From assembly GCA_020636355.1 (NCBI GenBank), contig JACJYB010000012.1:87842-151841 (forward strand): DNA of 64,000 bases, given 5' to 3'. A model generated the notes under the pieces. It ran no database searches, was not told the origin of the DNA, and saw only the letters and a program-made list of their open reading frames with translations. This stretch comes from Lewinellaceae bacterium. Its GTDB lineage: Bacteria; Bacteroidota; Bacteroidia; Chitinophagales; Saprospiraceae. Below, one piece after another: positions 54,252-63,600 of this stretch (the first letter of the stretch is position 1; each line of letters begins with the position of its first letter). Position numbers and translations under genes: made by a program.

Positions 54252-55490
54252 ATGCAGATACCCTACACATACGAAATATTACCGAATGGATTGCGGGTCA
54301 TCCACCACCAGGATGTATTCTCCAAACAGAGTGCGGTCAGTTTGCTTTATCAGGCAGGATCACGATATGACCCTCATCAGCGGACCGGAATGGCACACCT
54401 GTTTGAGCACCTGATGTATACGGGCACGCGGCGCTTCAGCAGTTACGACAAAATTCTGCAGCTGGCTGGCGGCGATGGGAATGCTTTTACCAACCAGGAC
54501 ATCGCTTATTATTACGCATTATTTCCTGCGGTAAATCTTTCATCCTACCTCGAATTGGAAGGCGATCGGATGACGAATTTGCGCCTTAGCCAACGAGGCC
54601 TGGACACCCAGCGCAAAGTGGTTATTGAAGAATGGAAAGAGACCTGTCTCGACGAGCCATTCGGGGATGTGCTGCATGTGCTGTGTGAGGCTATTTACGA
54701 AGATCATCCCTACCGGTGGCCGGTAATCGGCTACGACGATCAGGACATCCGCCGTATAAATCGCGATGATGTAGCTTATTTCTATCAACAATATTACCAG
54801 CCAGGACAAACAATATTGGCTATCGCAGGCCCACAATCATGGACGGAAACCCGGGAATCCGTATTGCATTATTTTGGCAGCTTGGCTGGTTATCCTGTCG
54901 GGTCCTCCGCACTCGCACCCTACAATTATACCAAGGGATTTCAAGAGATCATCAAACCGGTTGATGTTTCGCAGACCGTGATTTTCATAGCATTCATGAT
55001 GCCTGGTCGCCGGGATACGGACTATGCAGGCCTGGATTTCTGGAGTCAATGGATGTCGCAAAACATTTCAAGTCCCCTTTACCAGGACCTGATCAAAAAA
55101 AGGCAATGGTTGCTGGATATCGACGTTTATCTTACCGGTGGCATGGAGCACGGCCAATTTATGATCGAGGCTCATTTACTGCCGGATAGCTCCGTGGATA
55201 AAGTGCTAAAACGCATCTGGTGGCATCTGGATCAGGTTAAAAATGGGCGGTTTAAGCCGGGAGGCATCCAGGCAGTCAAGCACAAACGGGAAAATGCCTT
55301 TGAATTTCAGGGGATTCACCTGGCAAGAAAACTTTCATTGTTATCCGAGTCCACCTGGCTGGGTTATCCCGAAGCCTACCTGGACTATCACCGGCAATTT
55401 ATGGGCTGTTCTATCCCGGAATTATTAGCCATAGCCAACAAATACTTTGTGCCGGAACAATGCGTGACACTTATCTATGAAGGAAAATAA
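54252..55490 (+). CDS. M16 family zinc peptidase
   Basis: 412 aa. Inverzincin motif HLFEH at 49-53 with the distal Glu in EEWKE (Glu129, 76 residues on). One N-terminal catalytic and one C-terminal M16 domain, the size of half a processing-peptidase pair or a bacterial single-chain homologue. No signal peptide is evident. A partner M16 gene is not adjacent. cysQ follows 9 bp later. Confidence 0.88.
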   Translation: MQIPYTYEILPNGLRVIHHQDVFSKQSAVSLLYQAGSRYDPHQRTGMAHLFEHLMYTGTRRFSSYDKILQLAGGDGNAFTNQDIAYYYALFPAVNLSSYLELEGDRMTNLRLSQRGLDTQRKVVIEEWKETCLDEPFGDVLHVLCEAIYEDHPYRWPVIGYDDQDIRRINRDDVAYFYQQYYQPGQTILAIAGPQSWTETRESVLHYFGSLAGYPVGSSALAPYNYTKGFQEIIKPVDVSQTVIFIAFMMPGRRDTDYAGLDFWSQWMSQNISSPLYQDLIKKRQWLLDIDVYLTGGMEHGQFMIEAHLLPDSSVDKVLKRIWWHLDQVKNGRFKPGGIQAVKHKRENAFEFQGIHLARKLSLLSESTWLGYPEAYLDYHRQFMGCSIPELLAIANKYFVPEQCVTLIYEGK

Positions 55491-55499
55491 AATTGCATT

Positions 55500-56312
55500 A
55501 TGATTCACCCTTATATACCAGGTTTGCTGGAAATAGGCCGAAGTGCGGCAGATGAAATTCTGAATATCTACGCGCAGGAAAATCTGTTCGTAGAGATCAA
55601 AGGGGATAATTCACCGCTAACGGCTGCTGACCGGGCTGCACATCAAATCATTAAAGCAGGTTTGACGCAATTAACCCCTGAAATTCCCATGGTCAGTGAG
55701 GAAGATGAAAGCAATTGGTCTTCTATGTCCTGGCCGGTTGATGAAAAATACTGGGTGATCGATCCGCTGGATGGCACCAAAGAATTCATCAAACGCAATG
55801 GCGAGTTTTCGGTAAATATTGCATTGGTGGAAAATGGATATCCAGTAATAACCGTAGTCGTATTACCGGCTCACCGCTGTACGTACTATGCGGCCACCGG
55901 GAAAGGCAGTTTTCGCCTGGACTGGGACTCCGGTCAGACAGAACAAATAAAGGCCAAACCGGCCAATCTTAAAGACCAGTCTTTACGGGTGGTGGTATCT
56001 CGCTCCCACCTGGATGATACTACAAAAAGCATACTTGCCGGACTGAATGAACCGGTACCGACTCCATTAGGCGGATCGATGAAATTCACCCGGATCGCAG
56101 AAGGGATGGCTGATTTTTATCCCCGTTTTGGCCCTACCATGGCCTGGGACACCGCTGCACCCCAACTGGTACTTGAAGAAGCCGGAGGTCAATTGTTGGA
56201 TTGGGAAACGAAACAGCGCAAGCAGTATCTTCGTCAGGGGCTTAAAAATGGTTACTTTGTGGCGGCCGGCAAGCTGGAAGGCCTCGATGAATTTATGCAT
56301 TATGCGCTTTAG
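55500..56312 (+). CDS. cysQ: 3'(2'),5'-bisphosphate nucleotidase
   Basis: 270 aa of the inositol monophosphatase superfamily. Metal ligands in VSEEDES (Glu67/Glu68) and WVIDPLDGTKEF (Asp88, Asp91), and the late WDTAAPQLVLEEAGG. CysQ hydrolyses PAP, the by-product of PAPS-dependent sulfotransferases and of sulfate reduction. Its presence agrees with the sulfotransferase at 41.6 kb. Overlaps the O-antigen ligase-like gene by 11 bp. Confidence 0.93.
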   Translation: MIHPYIPGLLEIGRSAADEILNIYAQENLFVEIKGDNSPLTAADRAAHQIIKAGLTQLTPEIPMVSEEDESNWSSMSWPVDEKYWVIDPLDGTKEFIKRNGEFSVNIALVENGYPVITVVVLPAHRCTYYAATGKGSFRLDWDSGQTEQIKAKPANLKDQSLRVVVSRSHLDDTTKSILAGLNEPVPTPLGGSMKFTRIAEGMADFYPRFGPTMAWDTAAPQLVLEEAGGQLLDWETKQRKQYLRQGLKNGYFVAAGKLEGLDEFMHYAL

Positions 56313-57600
56313 CCCGACGAAGGATCAATTCGTTTATTATACGTTTGCGGCAATGATTGCCGGGCTGCCTTTTTCCAAAGCCCTCAGTTCGGTAGCACTC
56401 ACCATTTTACTTTTCCTGGCGTTACCTGACCTAATCCAATCCGGCTTGACAATCTGGCAGAAATACCGTGCTTTTTTTGCCGTTAGCGGTTTATTGGTTT
56501 TTTACCTGATCAGTGTCGGGTATTCCGATCAATTAACCACCGCATTGAAGTTTTGTTATCAACAGAACATCCTCCTGACACTACCACTGATCTGGGTGGC
56601 CCATCGGGAACGCCTGCTACCCCACCTGACCGGATTTCTGAAGGTATTTATTTATGCCTGCGGCTTCACCAGTGTCGTAACCCTATTGCTGTTTGTATTG
56701 CCGGAAGCAACGACGAGCTGGATTAGTAATCATGTGCCCGGTCTGAATCCCTACGAATACCTGGAGAGCCGGATCAAATTTGGGTTGTACAGTCCATTCA
56801 TTGACCGGTTACATTTTAGCTATTTGCTGGGGCTGGCTTTATTGGGATTATTGTGGATGCGGCAAAAAAAGATCTGGAGTGAATGGATTACCGGCAGCGC
56901 AATTATCATCGTCACCACTTTTCTATTCCTGGGCGGACGTGGTGCACAACTCGGGCTTTTATTGATCCTGTTTATCTGGATCTGGAAATGGGTTGAAAGC
57001 ACCTATGCCAATCCCAATCAATGGAATATTACAAAGAAATGGGGCCTGGGCACCATCCTGTTTATCGGCTATTTTGTTTTAGCTCCAGCTTTATTATTTC
57101 AAACGCTGGAACCGGTAAAAGCACGTTATGATCAACTCTTTTGGGAGATGAAATTGTTGCAAAACGGCGAATACAAACAATGGGATTACCGGCATTTTAC
57201 CACATTGCGGCGGTTGTTATCCATAAAAAACCATTACCGGCTGATAGCACGACATCCATTGTCGGGAGTAGGCGTAGGAGATTACCGGCGAGACTTGCAG
57301 GATGCTTATAATGAAGACCGGGATACCGGACTTGACCTGGATGCCAATGCGCACAATCAATTTCTGTTTATCTGGGCAAATGCCGGATTGCTGGCCTTTG
57401 GCTATTTTATCTGGTTGCTTTACTTCGTAGGAAGGAGCGCTTTGGGCATCACTGATGACTGGACCCGAACCCTGGCCGTTTCTGTCCTGATCTTCTTTGT
57501 TTTTCTACTATTGTTTGACGTCTTTATCATTTACCAGATCGGGGCGATGGTATTTGTTCTGAGTATTTGCCTGATTCTGGAAGGCTCGAACAAACCATGA
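56302..57600 (+). CDS. O-antigen ligase family membrane protein (Wzy_C)
   Basis: 432 aa from ATG 56302; the frame extends to 56128 inside cysQ but begins naturally here. About 11 hydrophobic helices with a large periplasmic loop (HYRLIARHPLSGVGVGDYRR...NAHNQFLFIWANAGL), the Wzy_C core, where His and Arg residues take part in glycan transfer. It links or polymerises surface glycan. Coupled to cysQ and to the glycosyltransferase (ATGA overlap). Confidence 0.87.
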   Translation: MRFSPTKDQFVYYTFAAMIAGLPFSKALSSVALTILLFLALPDLIQSGLTIWQKYRAFFAVSGLLVFYLISVGYSDQLTTALKFCYQQNILLTLPLIWVAHRERLLPHLTGFLKVFIYACGFTSVVTLLLFVLPEATTSWISNHVPGLNPYEYLESRIKFGLYSPFIDRLHFSYLLGLALLGLLWMRQKKIWSEWITGSAIIIVTTFLFLGGRGAQLGLLLILFIWIWKWVESTYANPNQWNITKKWGLGTILFIGYFVLAPALLFQTLEPVKARYDQLFWEMKLLQNGEYKQWDYRHFTTLRRLLSIKNHYRLIARHPLSGVGVGDYRRDLQDAYNEDRDTGLDLDANAHNQFLFIWANAGLLAFGYFIWLLYFVGRSALGITDDWTRTLAVSVLIFFVFLLLFDVFIIYQIGAMVFVLSICLILEGSNKP

Positions 57601-58697
57601 AAGTACTCCACATCTCTTCCGCGCTGACCTGGCGCGGTGGTGAGCAACAGATCGCTTACCTCGTGCAAGGATTGCATAAATTGCAGGTCGAACAATTTTT
57701 GTTCTGTCCCGAAGGCTCTCCACTCGCATCCTGGTGTCAAGCCAATCAATGGCCCCATCAAACCTATCCAAAGCTGAACCTAAGTCCCAGAGTTGTGCGC
57801 CGGCTCATTCGCCTGGCAAAAAACATAAAACCTGACCTGATCCATTTACACGATTCACATGCCCACACCTATGGCGTCCTGGCAAATACATTTTCGGCAC
57901 ATAAAATTCCACTCGTACTGCACCGTCGCGTAGATTTCCCTATCAAACCAAACATTTTCTCCCGCTGGAAATACAACCACACCAGCATTAAGGCCATACT
58001 GTGCGTCTCCGAATTTATACGACAGTTATTGTTGCCGGATATAAAAAACAAAGCAATCGTCCACACCGTTTACAGCGGAATAGACCTTGAACGGTTCGGT
58101 TCAATCAAGGAACCTTCCAAAGGATTGAGAACGGTATTTCATGTACCCAACGAGCACAGAGTCATTGCCAATATTGCCTCGTTAGCCCCCCACAAGGATT
58201 ATTATACATTTGTTGACGTGATTCAATTGTTGAAGCAATCAGGCGTTCAGGCAAGCTACTTCGCTATTGGTGGAGATGGTGGTGAGATGGATGAGGTGAA
58301 GGACTACGCCTCCCGCAATGGATTGACCAATGACTTGATATTCACCGGATTCCGGCCGGATGTTGCGGACCTTGCGCAGGATATTGAGGTACTGTTAGTA
58401 TCCAGCAAAGAAGAAGGTCTATGTACGACCCTATTGGATGCATTTTCAGGTGGAATCCCCGTGGTAGCTACCACAGCAGGAGGAATACCCGAACTGGTCA
58501 AAAACGAAGAAACAGGACTAACAGCCCCTATCAAGAATGCCCAAGAACTAGCCGGGCAGGTCGTCAGGATGTTAACTGATCAACCTCTAAGAGACCAATG
58601 TATAATCCATGCCAAAAAATTCGTCCAGCAATTCAGCTTTGAAACGATGACTTTCCGGATCTACCAGCATTACCAGCACATACTGGCTATACAATGA
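57597..58697 (+). CDS. Glycosyltransferase family 4-like
   Basis: 366 aa from ATG 57597, which overlaps the previous stop (ATGA). GT-B fold: N-terminal ISSALTWRGGEQQI donor loop, IHLHDSHAHTYG, and C-terminal SKEEGLCTTLLDAFSGGIPV with the E-x7-E-type nucleotide-sugar motif followed by AGGIPELV. It adds a sugar to lipid-linked glycan, together with the O-antigen ligase-like protein. Converges with uvrC only 3 bp away. Confidence 0.92.
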   Translation: MKVLHISSALTWRGGEQQIAYLVQGLHKLQVEQFLFCPEGSPLASWCQANQWPHQTYPKLNLSPRVVRRLIRLAKNIKPDLIHLHDSHAHTYGVLANTFSAHKIPLVLHRRVDFPIKPNIFSRWKYNHTSIKAILCVSEFIRQLLLPDIKNKAIVHTVYSGIDLERFGSIKEPSKGLRTVFHVPNEHRVIANIASLAPHKDYYTFVDVIQLLKQSGVQASYFAIGGDGGEMDEVKDYASRNGLTNDLIFTGFRPDVADLAQDIEVLLVSSKEEGLCTTLLDAFSGGIPVVATTAGGIPELVKNEETGLTAPIKNAQELAGQVVRMLTDQPLRDQCIIHAKKFVQQFSFETMTFRIYQHYQHILAIQ

Positions 58698-58700
58698 CCA

Positions 58701-60518
58701 TTATTCTTCTTCACCGGAGTCCTCTCCGAAATATTGTTTAACCCGTACTGCAGGTCTTTTACCGATGACTTGTTCCAGTTCCGCCAGCGTTGCTTTCTTA
58801 ATTTGCCGGACCGAATGAAAGTGTTTTAGCAGCTTTTCGGATGTTTTACCGCCAATTCCGGGAATTTCGGTGAGTTCGGTTTTAATGAAATTTTTGGAGC
58901 GTTGATTCCTGTGAAAAGTAATCGCAAAACGGTGTGCTTCGTTCCGGATCTGCTGGATCAGTATCAATGATTCGGACTTTTTATTGATGTATAAAGGATA
59001 TGGGTCCCCAGGCATAAAAATCTCCTCAAGTCGTTTGGCAATACCGATAACCGTCACTTTTGACAGAATGCCTAATTCCTGCAAGCTCTCTACAGCTGCA
59101 TTGAGTTGACCTTTTCCCCCGTCGATTACAATTAATTCCGGCAATGGAGTTTCTTCATCAAGCATCCGGCGGTACCGCCGAAAAACAACTTCCTTCATGG
59201 AGGCAAAATCGTTCGGCCCTTCGACGGACTTAATATTAAATTTCCGGTAATCGCTTTTGGAAGGTTTTGCATTTTTAAAGACAACACAAGAAGCTACCGG
59301 GTTGGATCCCTGGATGTTGGAGTTGTCAAAACACTCGATATGGAAAGGCACCTGATCCATCTGCAGGTCCTTTTGCAGGGTTGTGAGCACCCGCTCAGCT
59401 CTTGTCTGACGTTTGGCGCGGGTCGCCTTTTCCTGATTGAGTTGTTGCATGAAGAATTGAGCATTCTTCATGGATAAATCCAGCAGTTTCTTTTTATCAC
59501 CTATTTTGGGTACAATTACTTTTAACGTATTATCTGCCACCTCAATCGGTATTGGCACAATAATTTCCGTTGCGCTGCTGCTATAGCGCTCCATGATATG
59601 ATCTACGGCATAGGTCAGGATATCCTCCGGTTCTGCATCCAGGTTGATGGTAAATTCAAAGGTATTGGTATAGATCATGGCGCCGTTCACTATGCGCAGA
59701 TAATTAACAAAGGCAGTCTGATCATCATAAACCAGGCTGAATACATCTACGTTGGAAACGGAAGTGCTTACGACCGTGCTTTTAGCCTGATAATCTTCAA
59801 ATACTGCCAGTTTTTCTTTTACCGACTGGGCTTTCTCAAACTCCAGATTTTCGACATGGAAGTCCATAAGATTATTGAGGTGCCTTTTCACTTCGCCAAA
59901 ATTACCCTTCAGCACATTGGAAACTTGTTGAATGCGGTCCAAATAAGTACGCTCATCCTCCAGGCCTTCACAAGGCCCGTTGCATCGTTTGATGTGGTAT
60001 TCCAGGCAGATTTTGTACTTCCCTTTAGCAATATTTTCAGGCGTAAGGGGATAATTACAGGTTCGAATGGGAAATAAAGTACGGATCAGGTCCATAATGA
60101 TTTTTGTCCGTGCCTTTGAGGTGTAGGGTCCAAAATAGGTTGAACCGTCACGAATTACCCGTCTGGTAAAGAATACGCGGGGAAATGGTTCATTTTTGAT
60201 ACAGAGGTACGTATAATTTTTACCGTCCTTCAACATCACATTGAACCGTGGGAGATGTCGTTTTATGAGGGTATTTTCAAGGAGTAGGGCATCACTTTCA
60301 TTATGCACTATAATGAATTCAAGGTGGTGCGCCATTTTGACCAATGTACGCGTTTTGTATGCCAGGTCCTTGCGATTGGTAAAGTAGGAAGCGACCCTTT
60401 TTTTAATGTTTTTGGCTTTCCCAACGTATAAAATGGTGTTGTCCTCGGCTTTAAACTGATAAATACCAGGATCAGTGGGAATGGTATCACGAATCAATTC
60501 GTAATCGGCGTACTTCAT
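58701..60518 (-). CDS. uvrC: Excinuclease ABC subunit C
   Basis: 605 aa from ATG 60518. GIY-YIG nuclease domain (PGIYQFKAEDNTILYVGKAKN, split as PGIYQF and ILYVGKAKN, near 15-45), UVR/coiled UvrB-binding region (about 200-235), RNase H-like second nuclease with HIECFDNSNIQGSNPVAS and VIDGGKGQLNAA, and tandem HhH at the C-terminus (LTEIPGIGGKTSEKLL). It makes the dual incisions in nucleotide excision repair. Confidence 0.96.
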   Translation of the reverse strand: MKYADYELIRDTIPTDPGIYQFKAEDNTILYVGKAKNIKKRVASYFTNRKDLAYKTRTLVKMAHHLEFIIVHNESDALLLENTLIKRHLPRFNVMLKDGKNYTYLCIKNEPFPRVFFTRRVIRDGSTYFGPYTSKARTKIIMDLIRTLFPIRTCNYPLTPENIAKGKYKICLEYHIKRCNGPCEGLEDERTYLDRIQQVSNVLKGNFGEVKRHLNNLMDFHVENLEFEKAQSVKEKLAVFEDYQAKSTVVSTSVSNVDVFSLVYDDQTAFVNYLRIVNGAMIYTNTFEFTINLDAEPEDILTYAVDHIMERYSSSATEIIVPIPIEVADNTLKVIVPKIGDKKKLLDLSMKNAQFFMQQLNQEKATRAKRQTRAERVLTTLQKDLQMDQVPFHIECFDNSNIQGSNPVASCVVFKNAKPSKSDYRKFNIKSVEGPNDFASMKEVVFRRYRRMLDEETPLPELIVIDGGKGQLNAAVESLQELGILSKVTVIGIAKRLEEIFMPGDPYPLYINKKSESLILIQQIRNEAHRFAITFHRNQRSKNFIKTELTEIPGIGGKTSEKLLKHFHSVRQIKKATLAELEQVIGKRPAVRVKQYFGEDSGEEE

Positions 60519-60524
60519 GGATGA

Positions 60525-60564
60525 CAAAGATAAAAACAAAAAGAGGCACTTATACAAGTACCTC
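60525..60564 (-). terminator. Terminator of the T9SS gene overlapping the uvrC promoter
   Basis: On the minus strand GAGGTACTT-GTAT-AAGTGCCTC (60564-60543, one G-T pair) is followed by TTTTTGTTTTT. The T-tract runs into TATCTTTG (60532-60525), an exact TAnnTTTG box that ends only 6 bp before the uvrC ATG. The uvrC message would be leaderless. A second hairpin, GCTGTCC/GGACAGC, lies at 60621-60646. Confidence 0.55.
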
Positions 60565-60663
60565 TTTCTGTACATTTAATCCTTACCCCTAGCTAATAAC
60601 CAAAACCATTTTATGGAAGGGCTGTCCCGTGGGGACACAGGACAGCTCTTTTCTTATCAGGTT

Positions 60664-63600
60664 TTAGTCGATCAAGACCATTTTCTTCGTCGCTACGTAG
60701 TCGCCACTTTCGATCTGATAGTACAGAACTCCAGTTGCGTTCAGGTCTTTCTTAGCAAGTTTGATCTCGTTGTAGCCCTTGGCATATTCGCCGCGTACTA
60801 CTTTCAAGACTTTACCCGTTACATCCATCACTTTCATCGTCGCATTGCCTTTGCTTGGCAATACAAAACCGATCAACGTCTCCGTTGTGAATGGGTTCGG
60901 GTTGTTCTGATACAAGGCGTAGTCTCCTGTAGATACTACCTGACCATTGTTTACAAACTCCAAGCCTACATTGGCTGATTCGCCATTTACATAAGCTTCT
61001 GCGTGTGTAACCGCACTCGTCACTTGCATCATCTTGCTCAAACGGCCGCTTTCTTTTGCTACTGCCGTGATCGTGAACAATGACTCGCCGTCCAGGATGC
61101 TCAGTCCTTTCGTGTCGTTCCAGCTCGTGGTAACTACACCCTTACGGTTCATGCCAAAGTTGTTCGCATCTACGTTCAGTTTCGCTCCTGCGACACCTGT
61201 TACATCCAGGCCTTCTACGTTCAAGGTAAACTGGTACCCGGCTACGTTCGTGAAGTTCTTCGCGTTAAACGCTACCGTAACTTCCTGACCTGCTACTACG
61301 TCCGCGTCTTCGATCTGGAAGACCAACTCTGTGTTCGTACGGATCTCTGCACCTTGCAACTGCTGGCTGTTGGCCTTCGAGCTGCCGTTTACGTCTCCAA
61401 CTTTTACCCCTACGAAGTTCGCAGTGACCTCATTGGCTGACATATTTGCTACCGATACCTCCTCTGGGAAGCCCCATGGTTTCATCGCATCTGCAAATGT
61501 GTACGTCTTCGGTACAAATCTCCAACTTGTATTGTTTGGCAATTCATCGTAGATACCCAATACCAACTTACGTAGTTCTACCAGGTCTACTGCCGTGATC
61601 TTATCGTCTGCATTAACGTCTGCTGCTATCACTTTGTACGGTGAATCCATCTGCTCAATACCCAGTATGTGCTTCTGGATCGCCAAAATGTCTAACGTCG
61701 ATACACCATTCGTATAGTCGTCGTTACGTGCTGGCTTAACTACATAGTTCTGCGACATCAATACATTGCCAAATGCATATTTTCCGTCTACTCCTGTCTT
61801 AAACGCTGGCAGGTTGCCATTCGCTGAGCTCAGGTCTACGTTTACATATTCTACCGTCGTGCTCGCTTCTGTCGTGATCTGTCCATTGATCGATGCGGTG
61901 CTGGCACCCGGACATGCATCCGTACCTGGCTGGATCAACAAGTAGGTCTCACAGAAGTCGTAGTTGCCTTCTTCATCCCATACGTAGATGGTCACCGGCT
62001 GGTTACCCAGATCGTCACACGTAAACGTCATCTTCGATGAACGTGCTGCTGCGTCAAAATCAGGATCATCTGCTGGTGCTACCTCCGAGAAGGTGAACAA
62101 CAATTTATCCGATGCCGTACAGTTGTCATAACTTCCTGCATCCAAATCAATTGCCCATACATCCACCGAGCCGCTTGATGGCATAATCACCGTAGCAATA
62201 CCATTGTAGCAGTAAGGTGTAGGCTTCTTGCAGTCACGGATCGTGAAGTAGGTCTCACATGTATCTTCATTTCCGCAGTTGTCTTTGGCTATGAACCATA
62301 CATCATGGGTTCCTACTGAATAGCTACCTTCCAGTATTGTTCCCGTGCCATAGTCTTCTGCTACGCCATCTTGGGATACAATCCAACGGTATTCTATCTG
62401 ATCTGCTGGGGTACATTCATCCGTTGCAGATCCCAGATCATACGTTACTTCGGCTGCTGTGCAGTTCGAATCGTAGATACAGGTCTCATCCAGATCGTTG
62501 CAGGTTACTACCGGTGCATTCAGGTCAATAACCTTGATCACCTGCAGGTATTCCATGTAACCATCTCCGTCATCTTTCAGATTACGGTGGATGCAGCAAC
62601 GGTTGTCACCTGCTACCAAACGGTCGTCTACAATTACATCCGGGTAACGGCTGTGAATATCCGGTGAGTATACACACCAGTCGATAATCTTCCACGTACG
62701 AAGGATCTTGTAGCAGGCCTCGTCTACGATGTCAAAACGCTCGTCTTTGTACGTTACGCCGATCAGCTCACAGTCATCATCACTGATGATCGGATAGCCT
62801 GCTCCTTCTGCCGTAGCATCCAGATTCGAGGCATCCGTACATTCTGCCAATACGTCTGCTGGGAAGATAACTTCAAAGTCTGAACGTGGCTTAACATACA
62901 AGGTCTGATGATCGTATGAGGTGTTTCCACATTTATCCGTCGCCGTCATCGTACGGGTGTAGGTGCCTACACCGCACTCGTTCAACGAACCTTCGATCTT
63001 ATCATCTACGTCTGGGTACCAGCAGTTGTCGCTAATCTCCCAGTCTTCCGTCGTCTCGTCAAAGTAACGCTGTGGATCCGGATGTCCCCCATCTGGATTG
63101 TCGTATACATCCAACCACAACCATACACGGCAGTAGATCGGTGACCAATCATGATCGTACCATTCGTACAATTCCTGGCAGTGGCTGTAGCTATAGCCGC
63201 CATCTCCGCAGGCATAACCACCATAGTAGCCATAATCACCACCATCCCATGGAATCTTCGTGCAAAGTTCTTCATGGCCCAAGGTGATGTGATCTGCTGT
63301 AGTGTTATCCATGAAACAATTTCCAGTTGTCAACTCGTCGCTACCATAACATACGTCATGGGCAAACATCGCTCCGTGGAAATCGTATTTATCCGGTCCG
63401 TACGTGATCGTGCCCCAGTAAGGAACGCCATCACAATAAACCGTAATGTCATCCGGCGCTATTACTACCGGTGGTACTTTATCGTCTTTCAACAACTGTA
63501 TCATACAGTCGTTGTAACGAGGCTGAATGTAATATTGTCTGTTGGTCAACAATACCTGTGTAATTTGAGCATCCGTTCTGTACGGGTTGTATACCCGGCT

